Below, piece by piece: positions 43,911-51,179 of a stretch of 64,000 bases of DNA. The notes beneath the pieces were generated by a model. The model was given only the letters and a program-made list of their open reading frames with translations, searched no databases and was not told the origin of the DNA. The DNA comes from Chryseobacterium gleum (GTDB taxonomy: Bacteria > Bacteroidota > Bacteroidia > Flavobacteriales_D > Crocinitomicaceae). The stretch is taken from NCBI GenBank assembly GCA_945888595.1, contig CAMDAO010000001.1:24998-88997 (forward strand). Direction: 5' to 3'. The position numbers were made by a program, and so were the translations under genes. The number at the start of each line of letters is the position of its first letter. Positions within the stretch are counted from its first letter, which is position 1.

Positions 43911-44052
43911 ATTAAATTCCCCTGTTTGTTTTTATACAACAAAAAAAATGGCAATAAATAAATTTGAATTAAAAGATTATCACTTAAATCAATACTATTT
44001 TGATTCAAAATTTTACCCTACAAAATTTTACAAGAAAATTATCAATCTATGA
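43891..44052 (+). CDS. 53-residue ORF between gwsG and gwsS
   Basis: ATG at 43891 lies inside the end of gwsG, and the TGA (44050-44052) overlaps the gwsS ATG (44049) as ATGA. The peptide starts MKQKVNKLNSPVCFYTTKKM. It is very basic and aromatic, with 11 Lys and 11 Phe/Tyr in 53 residues, one Cys and no Gly-Gly leader. The double overlap bridges the 138-bp gap between gwsG and gwsS, which argues for translation. It may be an additional system component, an atypical precursor or a coupling peptide. No family recognised. Confidence 0.5.
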   Translation: MKQKVNKLNSPVCFYTTKKMAINKFELKDYHLNQYYFDSKFYPTKFYKKIINL

Positions 44053-45029
44053 AAAATTTTCAAAACATAAGTTCTATCTCTGGCTACAAGAATCGTATTC
44101 AATATGATTTTAACAGACAAACATTTTATGGAACTTCAGCAAATGAAAATGAAATTTTTGAGAGCCCAATTAAAAGAAGTAATTATAAAAAAAAAGAAAA
44201 TATTTTTTTGACACCTTCCTTAATTACTAATGCAATAATTGATCTAGATGAAAGAACGGATAAAGTTTATATAAATAAAATTTTTCTAATATTAGAAAAA
44301 TTTTTATGTAAACACATCGTTATTAATATTCTAACAGTTGTTGATTTATTATTTATAGAGAATTTAATTAAATCAATTAATGATATTAATCTTCATGAAG
44401 TATTGATTTTGTTTCGTTATTCCGATGAATTATATTCGGATAATTTTGGAAATATTGTTACTTGTTCAAATAGAATAAAGTCTGCGATAATTTTCGAAAG
44501 CCCATTTGAAAAAAATTTTGAAAATTTAATGCATTTTACAGTAAAGAAAAAAGAGATTAAAAATACTAAGAGTTTGAATGAATTTAATTCCAATCATATT
44601 TTATTTAGTGAATCACAGTTACACCACACCTACTTTAACAGAAAACTTTACATTGGGCCGACAGGCGAAATAAAAAACGCCCCTGAAACTGAACAAGTTT
44701 TTGGTTACATTCAAGATATTACGGAAGATGAATTAAAGGAGATCATTTCATCACCCCATTTCCAAAAATATTGGTTTGTTCACAAAGGGTTAATTGATGT
44801 TTGCAAAGAATGTGAATTCCGGCATATGTGTGTCGATAATAGAGTTCCAATTGAAAGAAAAAGTAATGAGTGGTATAATTCATTGGAATGTAATTATAAT
44901 CCATATATAGGGAAATGGGAAGGTGAGGAGGGTTATCTAAGTTTGGCAGACTGTGGAGTTATTTCTAATGAAAAAGGGTTTATTATAGATCATGAAAAAG
45001 TCCGAAAAATTAATTCAGTTATTGAGTAA
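44049..45029 (+). CDS. gwsS: grasp-with-SPASM system SPASM domain peptide maturase
   Basis: A 326-residue protein. The N-terminal IQYDFNRQTFYG and the PSLITNAIIDLDERTDKVYIN segment match the body of this family. The C-terminal SPASM region has Cys252 and Cys255 and Cys261 (VCKECEFRHMC), then Cys281 in LECNYNPYIGKW. These would bind an auxiliary iron-sulfur cluster. A radical-SAM CxxxCxxC motif is not present in the protein, so it is not a conventional radical SAM enzyme; the earlier Cys are only 87 and 139. It probably recognises or helps modify the precursor together with gwsG. Last gene of the cluster, followed by a strong terminator. Confidence 0.85.
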   Translation: MKNFQNISSISGYKNRIQYDFNRQTFYGTSANENEIFESPIKRSNYKKKENIFLTPSLITNAIIDLDERTDKVYINKIFLILEKFLCKHIVINILTVVDLLFIENLIKSINDINLHEVLILFRYSDELYSDNFGNIVTCSNRIKSAIIFESPFEKNFENLMHFTVKKKEIKNTKSLNEFNSNHILFSESQLHHTYFNRKLYIGPTGEIKNAPETEQVFGYIQDITEDELKEIISSPHFQKYWFVHKGLIDVCKECEFRHMCVDNRVPIERKSNEWYNSLECNYNPYIGKWEGEEGYLSLADCGVISNEKGFIIDHEKVRKINSVIE

Positions 45030-45118
45030 TCCTTCAAATTAATTAAAGTCAAATAAATGTTAATTATTTTCTATTGTAAGCACAACATAATTCCTAAATC
45101 AAAAACTATAAACAATAA

Positions 45119-45148
45119 AAAAAGCTATCCGTAAGAATAGCTTTTTTG
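45119..45148. terminator. bidirectional terminator closing the peptide cluster
   Basis: AAAAAAGCTAT (45119-45129) pairs perfectly with ATAGCTTTTTT (45138-45148) around an 8-nt loop. This gives a T run on either strand. It serves the gwsS end on one side and the OmpA gene end on the other. Confidence 0.88.
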
Positions 45149-45165
45149 TTTTTATTTCCTATTAA

Positions 45166-46992
45166 TCATTTTAACAATAATTTTCTTCCAGGTACAATAT
45201 TATTACTTTTTAGATCATTGATTCTTCTTAAATCTGCCACTGGGATTTTTGTATTAACAAAAACTCTATATAACGTTTCTCCTTCTTGCACAATGTAAAA
45301 GCCATTAAGTATATTCTTCGCTTGCTCCTCTGAAATAGGAATATTTGTTCTGAAGATCGTTTTACCCCCTGATTTTTTAGCTGTTGCAACTGGAGTTTCT
45401 GCTGATTCTGACGATTCTTTTCTTGAAGCGGTTTCAGTACTTTCCGTTTCAGCTTCCGTGATGTCAGCAAATCTTTCATCTCCTTCTTTTCTTAAAACAA
45501 ATTCTGTTCTACGATTCAATTGATTTTGTTTCTCAGTGCACTTCGTTTTTTTGTCGGTGCTTTCACAATCACATTTCGCAATCAAACGAGTTTCACCATA
45601 TCCTTTTCCATTAATACGTTCAGGCTTCGTGATTCTTTCTTTGATATATGATGCAGAAGCTTTGGCACGTTTTGTTGATAAAATCATATTTGATTCATCG
45701 CTTGCTTGACAATCTGTGTGAGAACCTAGTTCTATTTCTATCTCAGGATTATCATTCATTATTTTCACAATTTTATCCAATTCTTTAGCTGCATCCTTAC
45801 GGATTGCAAATTTAGCTAGGTCAAAATAAATTGGATTTACGATAAGTTCAACATTGGTAACGGCTGGTTTAGGCTCATTAATCTCTACGGTCACTTCAGC
45901 AGTTTGTCCAATGTTATCAGTAATAATAACTGTATATGATCCCCTTTTAATATTTGTCAGATCTTCTTGTTTAGAATCGTTGGACCAAGTAATAGCATAT
46001 GGGCCGACCCCGCCTTCGATTGTTAAATCTATACTCCCATCAGAACCTTGATACATTGTAACATTAGAAACAACAGCACTAGCTAACAAGGGCGGCGGAG
46101 GTGGTGGCGGAAGAATCGTTGCAAAATAGATATCACTGTTTTCACTTTCTCTATTACTAGCCCAATACACTTTATTACTTGAATATGAAAAGTACCCGTC
46201 AAATTTCGGCGAATTAATAGTAGTTCCTAAATTTACTGGAGCTGACCATTCTGTCCAAGATCCTTGTTTCGTGGAATAAAAGATATCGGCATCACCAGAA
46301 CCTCCTAGTCCATCACTTGAAAAGAACAAGGTGTCTTTTGTAACAGATAAGAATGGGGAGATTTCAAACCCAGCAGTATTGATTACATTTCCCATATGAA
46401 CGGGAGCTGACCATGCGCTACCTTCTTTGGTAATAAAGTATAAATCTTCTTTTCCAAGTGAGCCTGGACCTTGATAACTGACAATCATACTATTTTCGTC
46501 ATTGTTGATATAGAAACCATACGCATCACCTTCTATATCTAATGTTGGAATTTCTACATGAATCGGCGTTTGCCAATCATTCCCTTTTTTCATTGAAATT
46601 GCAGCACCCTTTTTAAGGTAATTCTTTTTACCTTGTGACTTAAATTTATCGTACGAATCTAAAACATACACTGACGATCCATCTTTGCTAATGCCAAAAA
46701 CCGCGTTATGAGATTTATTATTTAATACATCTATCGGTTCAGATTTTACAAATTCACCATTTTCTTTTGCGCTAAAATAAATCTCTCCATTTAGTTCGTT
46801 GTTTTCACCTGTAGGTAACACTCTTGAAAAATATAGCGTAGAACTATCGGTAGAAAATACAGGTAAAGTTTCTTCGGCTTCCGTATTAATTCCAGAGCCT
46901 AATTTAACAGGATCAGAAAAATTCCCCATCTGGGCATTTACTGCAAAACCAAAACCTAAAAGACTGGTGAGTAGAAATAAACTTTTATTCAT
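45166..46992 (-). CDS. OmpA family protein with PD40, SprB and LysM domains
   Basis: A 608-residue outer-envelope protein. A signal peptide (1-20, ending VNA-Q) precedes WD40-like PD40 beta-propeller repeats (about 25-290; SPFLSVTKDTLFFSSDGLGG, GYFSYSSNKVYWASNRES). A short poly-Pro stretch comes next, then one SprB-type repeat (GGVGPYAITWSNDSKQEDL, about 325-370). The OmpA peptidoglycan-binding domain spans about 385-505 (IYFDLAKFAIRKDAAKEL, GSHTDCQASDESNMILSTKR). A Ser/Thr/Glu linker leads to a C-terminal LysM (YIVQEGETLYRVF ... VPGRKLLLK). Two peptidoglycan-binding modules on one protein suggest it tethers the envelope or a surface complex. Confidence 0.88.
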   Translation of the reverse strand: MNKSLFLLTSLLGFGFAVNAQMGNFSDPVKLGSGINTEAEETLPVFSTDSSTLYFSRVLPTGENNELNGEIYFSAKENGEFVKSEPIDVLNNKSHNAVFGISKDGSSVYVLDSYDKFKSQGKKNYLKKGAAISMKKGNDWQTPIHVEIPTLDIEGDAYGFYINNDENSMIVSYQGPGSLGKEDLYFITKEGSAWSAPVHMGNVINTAGFEISPFLSVTKDTLFFSSDGLGGSGDADIFYSTKQGSWTEWSAPVNLGTTINSPKFDGYFSYSSNKVYWASNRESENSDIYFATILPPPPPPPLLASAVVSNVTMYQGSDGSIDLTIEGGVGPYAITWSNDSKQEDLTNIKRGSYTVIITDNIGQTAEVTVEINEPKPAVTNVELIVNPIYFDLAKFAIRKDAAKELDKIVKIMNDNPEIEIELGSHTDCQASDESNMILSTKRAKASASYIKERITKPERINGKGYGETRLIAKCDCESTDKKTKCTEKQNQLNRRTEFVLRKEGDERFADITEAETESTETASRKESSESAETPVATAKKSGGKTIFRTNIPISEEQAKNILNGFYIVQEGETLYRVFVNTKIPVADLRRINDLKSNNIVPGRKLLLK

Positions 46993-47352
46993 TGTAGTTG
47001 TTGTTTATAATTTGGTTTAATAATTTCATCTAATTTATTAATCAAAAAACTAGTTTCCAGTTAATAATGGCATCAACATTTTCAGAAATTTTAAAAGGAC
47101 ACTGCAGATTTTCGAAGTTGCATACTCAAATATCTGATACTTTTCGTTTTACATAGGGAGGCAAAACTAAAGATTAATGTAGGATCACTTTTAGCAGTTC
47201 TGGTTCAAAAATAAGAAAAAGTTGATTGTAGAGCACGATTTATTGAAAAAAAAAACGATTAATTTTTAAAAAAATGAATAGGCAAAATCATGAAAGTGAG
47301 TGCCTGAGCAGAAAGCAAGTGTTTTTACGTAGAATATTTTACTCGCTTTTTT
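46993..47352. other. 360-bp intergenic region, no gene found
   Basis: No convincing ORF. On the minus strand a TAGTTTTG box (47169-47162) could start the OmpA transcript, leaving a leader of about 165 nt. On the plus strand a hairpin with T run ends at 47354 (see the separate entry). The rest is AT-rich without repeats I can identify. Confidence 0.5.
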
Positions 47353-47354
47353 TT
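47293..47354 (+). terminator. plus-strand hairpin with T8 tract, gene unknown
   Basis: AAAGTGAGT (47293-47301) can pair with ACTCGCTTT (47341-47349) with one T-G pair. AAGCAAGT (47313-47320) competes for the same partner. The stem is followed by an unbroken T run to 47354. No plus-strand gene precedes it, so a small RNA may end here. Confidence 0.35.
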
Positions 47355-48114
47355 AACGGAGACAAAATTCTAGTACTGAATTAATGAATTTTATAGGTGA
47401 TTCAGCGTGAACCCAATGTCCTGCTTCATCAATTGTAATTAAGCTCATATCAGGAAATAGAGCTTCTAATTGATCTAGATCTTCATCTAATATATAATTA
47501 GAGAGAGAACCTCTAATAAATAAAGTAGGAAGTAAAATCTCAACGTCTGCAAGCGGGGCAAGGATGTTTGTCATTTCGCGATCCAAAATCGAAATATTCA
47601 TTCGCCATGCCAAACGGTCTTTCTCTTTCCAATAGAGATTTTTTAATAAAAATTGACGAACACCGATTGACGAAATAAAATTGGATAGAATTTCTTCGGC
47701 TGCATTTCTTGTGTGAATTATTTCCAAATCAATTGAATATAATCCTTTTAATATTTCAGCATGATGTAATGGATACTCTTTCACGCCAATATCAACAACA
47801 ATTAATTTTTCAATGTATTCTGGATGATTTTGTGTAAATTGTATAGCGGTTTTTCCTCCCATCGAATGGCCCAGTAAAATCACTTTTTTTAAATCTAGGT
47901 CTTCGAATAGTTCTTCTAAATCTTGGGACATTAATTCATACGAAAATTGATCGCTCCATGCGCTATGACCATGATTTCTTTGATCAACAAGAATAACTCG
48001 ATAGTATTCTGCTAGTTTTTTTGCATGCGTTTGCCAATTGTCAGAACTTCCAAAAAGACCATGTAAAATGACCATTGGCTGCCCTTCACCCATTTCTCGA
48101 ATATGTAATTTCAT
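47353..48114 (-). CDS. alpha/beta fold hydrolase
   Basis: A 253-residue hydrolase. The oxyanion-hole segment is LHGLFGSSDNWQTHAKK (residues 17-33). The nucleophile elbow is GHSMGGKTAIQF (about 82-93, Ser at about 84). The acid lies in the strand after ADVEILLPTLFIRG, and the catalytic His is in DEAGHWVHAESP (about 232). The pattern is that of YbfF/abhydrolase-6 esterases, which act on short acyl thioesters or esters; the substrate is unknown. It is a single gene, 37 bp downstream of the metal-binding lipoprotein gene on the same strand. Confidence 0.85.
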   Translation of the reverse strand: MKLHIREMGEGQPMVILHGLFGSSDNWQTHAKKLAEYYRVILVDQRNHGHSAWSDQFSYELMSQDLEELFEDLDLKKVILLGHSMGGKTAIQFTQNHPEYIEKLIVVDIGVKEYPLHHAEILKGLYSIDLEIIHTRNAAEEILSNFISSIGVRQFLLKNLYWKEKDRLAWRMNISILDREMTNILAPLADVEILLPTLFIRGSLSNYILDEDLDQLEALFPDMSLITIDEAGHWVHAESPIKFINSVLEFCLR

Positions 48115-48151
48115 GAGATAGAAAAGTTATTATCTTATTCTTTCGGCGAGA

Positions 48152-48679
48152 TTAATTAACGAAAAATCGAGATAATAGATTTAAAAAATTTGGCATTTCA
48201 ATTTTTGAGGTCGAACTTTCTATTTTACAATCTGCACTTTTACTTGCACAATTTTCATCTGCAGGACATTTAGATTTTCCTGGACTGCACGTGCTAGAAG
48301 TTTTAGTGTTATATTCTTCAGAAGAAGTGGCACCTATTGTAAATTGATTTTCATTTAATTTTGAAAGAAGTTCGATGATTTTGTCGACTGTTATTTTATT
48401 CTTGTCAAAAGCAATTTTTGCTGTATTTGCTTTTCTACCTTCTTTGAAGTCAAACTCAATAGAAGAAACAGCTTTTGTGGAAAATAATTCTTTTCTGATA
48501 CTTGCCCCACAGCCCATAACGCATGTCATTCCTTCAATTTCAATCGAAAGAAGCCGATTCGATTTGACGTCTTTTGGCGCTATTTTACTACTTTCTTTTG
48601 GAAGGCTAACGGGTGTTTTTTCTGACGAACACGCCCCAAAAAGCAGAAGACTAACTAAAAATAAAATGTTTTTGTTCAT
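48152..48679 (-). CDS. HMA-domain lipoprotein with Cys-rich tail
   Basis: A lipoprotein of 175 residues from the ATG at 48679, with the lipobox LFGAC at Cys17. The ATG at 48691 adds four residues. A heavy-metal-associated (MerP/Atx-like) domain covers about 42-115. Its metal loop reads GMTCVMGCG (Cys53 and Cys57, spaced CxxxC where most HMA domains have CxxC). The C-terminal tail is Cys-rich: STCSPGKSKCPADENCAS and a further Cys. A periplasmic copper or other soft-metal chaperone is likely (inference). No metal ATPase is adjacent. Confidence 0.82.
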   Translation of the reverse strand: MNKNILFLVSLLLFGACSSEKTPVSLPKESSKIAPKDVKSNRLLSIEIEGMTCVMGCGASIRKELFSTKAVSSIEFDFKEGRKANTAKIAFDKNKITVDKIIELLSKLNENQFTIGATSSEEYNTKTSSTCSPGKSKCPADENCASKSADCKIESSTSKIEMPNFLNLLSRFFVN

Positions 48680-48691
48680 CGTATATTTCAT

Positions 48692-48974
48692 TTTAACTAA
48701 AAGTGTACCGTTGAAATAGATTTACTCTCATGTAAAAGTAATTGATTCAATCGTTATTTTAAATAAAAAGATGTTAAAAAATGCAATAAATGGATCTTTG
48801 CGCGCTAAGCTAAGTGATTGAGAATATATTTAGAAGACGATAATTCATCCTGTTACTTTTTAGAACGCCTCTAATTAGTGATTAACGTATTTATAGTCAG
48901 CGTTTTGATTCTAATATAAAAAAGTACAATTTCTCTTTGCAAGAGATTTTAAGATGACATAGTCACATTTGACT
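48692..48974. other. intergenic region before engB, no gene found
   Basis: Apart from the engB promoter just downstream, I see only a short hairpin, TCTCTT/AAGAGA with a 3-nt loop at about 48932-48946, and AT-rich sequence. No ORF over 40 codons is convincing. Confidence 0.5.
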
Positions 48975-49007
48975 TTGAGAAGATTACCATATTTTTTTTT
49001 AACTTTG
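48975..49007 (+). promoter_or_regulatory. promoter of engB
   Basis: TTG at 48975-48977 is followed after 22 nt by TAACTTTG at 49000-49007, a full match to the Bacteroidota pattern. The engB ATG is 17 nt downstream of the box. Confidence 0.72.
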
Positions 49008-49024
49008 CATCTTAAATTCCGTCC

Positions 49025-49636
49025 ATGATTATTAAAGAAGCAACTTTCGTAGTTTCCAACTCCGATTACAGATTATGTCCAACTGATGGGAAACCTGAAT
49101 TTGCCTTTATTGGGAGATCCAATGTGGGAAAATCCTCTTTAATAAATATGTTAACGGGTAATAAAAAATTAGCTAAAACTTCTGGAACTCCAGGAAAAAC
49201 GCAATTAATTAATCATTTCGAAATCAACAAGGAATGGTATTTAGTCGATTTGCCTGGATATGGTTTCGCAAAGGCATCAAAACAAGCACGTGTTAAATGG
49301 GAAATATTTATTTCTGAATATTTAATTAATCGTGATTCGTTGATGAATGTTTTTGTACTCATTGATTCAAGGTTAGAACCTCAGCAAATTGATTTGGAAT
49401 TCATGAATTGGTGTGGTCAAAAGCAAATCCCATTTTGCATTGTATTTACTAAAATTGACAAAATTTCAAGTTCTGTTTTAGGTAAAAATTTAGCGAAATA
49501 TAAAAAAGAAATGCTCAAATCTTGGGATGAAATACCACCGGTATACACTAGCTCAAGTGAATCTGCTTTCGGAAAAGAAAAAATATTAAATTATATTGAT
49601 TTGATTAATGTTTCTTTGAAAGAAGTGAAAAAATAG
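49025..49636 (+). CDS. engB: ribosome biogenesis GTP-binding protein YsxC/EngB
   Basis: A 203-residue GTPase needed for 50S subunit assembly. G1 is FIGRSNVGKSSLINML (about 27-42) and G2 lies in TSGTPGKTQ. G3 is DLPGYGFAKASK (about 74), G4 is FTKIDK, and G5 is TSSSESAFG. Length and motif order match EngB exactly. It stands alone on the plus strand with its own promoter. Confidence 0.95.
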   Translation: MIIKEATFVVSNSDYRLCPTDGKPEFAFIGRSNVGKSSLINMLTGNKKLAKTSGTPGKTQLINHFEINKEWYLVDLPGYGFAKASKQARVKWEIFISEYLINRDSLMNVFVLIDSRLEPQQIDLEFMNWCGQKQIPFCIVFTKIDKISSSVLGKNLAKYKKEMLKSWDEIPPVYTSSSESAFGKEKILNYIDLINVSLKEVKK

Positions 49637-49702
49637 CATTCATGTCCTATCTTTTTTGATTTAGTAAACCCAATTTTCCCCGAAAACCCAAAGAAACCGC
49701 AT

Positions 49703-49732
49703 AAAAAAAGGGAAGACTGTTTAAGCCCTCCC
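49703..49732 (-). terminator. terminator for the BI-1 / folE transcript
   Basis: On the minus strand GGGAGGG (49732-49726) pairs with TCTTCCC (49716-49710), using two G-T pairs. Seven T (49709-49703) follow. The wobble pairs only work on this strand. It lies 25 bp past the stop of the BI-1 gene. Confidence 0.68.
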
Positions 49733-49756
49733 TCTAAGTTAGTTAAATTACTAGTA

Positions 49757-50470
49757 TTAATCTCTTCCGCCCACCAATCTTAGAAGAGAAAGAAATAAAT
49801 TTACAAATAATATATAAAGTGTCAAACCACCTATAAGCGATAGTTTTTGTCTGTTAACACTATCAATTTCAGTGTTTTGAGAAATTTCTTTTAGCTTTTG
49901 CATATGATACGCAGTCAATCCTGTAAAGATAAATACGCCAATCACAGCGATAATAAAACCCATTGTGTCACTTTTCATAAAAATATTCACAATACCTGCA
50001 ATGAAAATACCGATGAAAGCCATATACAGCATGCTCCCCATTTTCGTTAAGTCTGTTTTTGTGGTAAAGCCTAAAATAGCCATTGCAGCAAAAGCACCCG
50101 CAGTAACAAAGAAAGTGGAAGCCAAAGTAGGAAGATCATACACCAGAAAAATAACACTTAAACTCACACCCATTAAAGCAGAATAGGCAATAAAAAGGAC
50201 TAAAAGTAAACCGAAAGAGAGTCGTTGATAGGCCATTTGAATTAATAAGCCCAATCCTATAGGCGCAAGTGCGACTACCCAAAAAAGAGGAGATATTCCC
50301 CCGGAGGCAGCAACAAAATTAGAAGAAAAGAATTCAGGTGTGCCGCAGTAAGAAGCTAAAATTCCAGAAATAGCTAAAGCACCAAACATATAACCATACA
50401 CATTTCTAAAAAACTCTCTCGAGATTTCTTTGGTTAATGCTCCTTGCTGTTGATCGATAATTTCACTCAT
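49757..50470 (-). CDS. Bax inhibitor-1 / YccA family membrane protein
   Basis: A 237-residue integral membrane protein with seven hydrophobic segments. The family features include YMFGALAISGILASY in helix 1, ALAPIGLGLLIQMA in helix 2 and AMAILGFTTKTDLTKMGSML. The C-terminus is LYILFVNLFLSLLRLVGGRD. Bacterial BI-1 proteins act as pH-sensitive calcium leak channels or interact with FtsH; the role here is inferred from family. It lies 20 bp downstream of folE on the same strand, and the pair ends at the hairpin at 49703-49732. Confidence 0.9.
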   Translation of the reverse strand: MSEIIDQQQGALTKEISREFFRNVYGYMFGALAISGILASYCGTPEFFSSNFVAASGGISPLFWVVALAPIGLGLLIQMAYQRLSFGLLLVLFIAYSALMGVSLSVIFLVYDLPTLASTFFVTAGAFAAMAILGFTTKTDLTKMGSMLYMAFIGIFIAGIVNIFMKSDTMGFIIAVIGVFIFTGLTAYHMQKLKEISQNTEIDSVNRQKLSLIGGLTLYILFVNLFLSLLRLVGGRD

Positions 50471-50490
50471 AATTTCTACGTTTTAAAATG

Positions 50491-51081
50491 TTAATGTAAT
50501 TTAGACATCGCTAAGCTAATAAATTCTTTTCTTGTAGCATCATTTTTCATAAATAATCCTGTAAAAGCACTTGAAGTTGTAGAAGAATTTTGTTTTTGAA
50601 CACCTCTCATTGCCATACACATGTGTGTACATTCAATAACAACTGCCACTCCTTTTGGTCTTAATGTGCGTTGAATACAATCTCTTATTTCGATGGTCAA
50701 GCGCTCTTGTACCTGCAATCTTCTTGCATAGGCGTCAACAATGCGAGGGATTTTACTTAAGCCTACAATCGTTCCGTTTGGAATATAAGCGATGTGTGCT
50801 TTCCCGAAAAAAGGAAGCATGTGATGTTCGCACATTGAATAGATTTCAATATCTTTTACGATGACCATTTCAGAATATTCTTCTTTGAATAGAGCTGACT
50901 TTAATATCTCGTCTGGATTTAAATCATATCCATGCGTTAAAAATTGTAAAGCCTTTGCAACGCGTTCAGGTGTTTTTAATAAACCTTCTCTGTTGGAGTC
51001 TTCACCTATTTTTTCTAGTATGTCGTGATAATGAGAAGCTATTTTCTCGGTTATCTGATCGTTTGGTTCAAAGTTTTTCAT
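50491..51081 (-). CDS. folE: GTP cyclohydrolase I
   Basis: First enzyme of tetrahydrofolate synthesis, converting GTP to dihydroneopterin triphosphate. 196 residues. Zn ligands are in [17 protein letters not shown] and [11 protein letters not shown]. Substrate-binding [20 protein letters not shown] and the C-terminal [10 protein letters not shown] also match, so the type IA enzyme is complete. It is co-directional with the BI-1 gene. No folate riboswitch was recognised upstream. Confidence 0.96.
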   Translation of the reverse strand: MKNFEPNDQITEKIASHYHDILEKIGEDSNREGLLKTPERVAKALQFLTHGYDLNPDEILKSALFKEEYSEMVIVKDIEIYSMCEHHMLPFFGKAHIAYIPNGTIVGLSKIPRIVDAYARRLQVQERLTIEIRDCIQRTLRPKGVAVVIECTHMCMAMRGVQKQNSSTTSSAFTGLFMKNDATRKEFISLAMSKLH

Positions 51082-51164
51082 TTTAGCACATTAAATAGGA
51101 TGTAAATATACTTATTTTGAATGATATTATTCCCCTAAATCCGTATCTCTAGTTTCAAATCCTT

Positions 51165-51172
51165 TATATTTG
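51165..51172 (+). promoter_or_regulatory. candidate -7 box for the TlyA-like gene
   Basis: TATATTTG matches TAnnTTTG and ends 7 nt before the ATG at 51180, implying a very short leader. No TTG at consensus distance. Confidence 0.4.
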
Positions 51173-51179
51173 CAGAATC

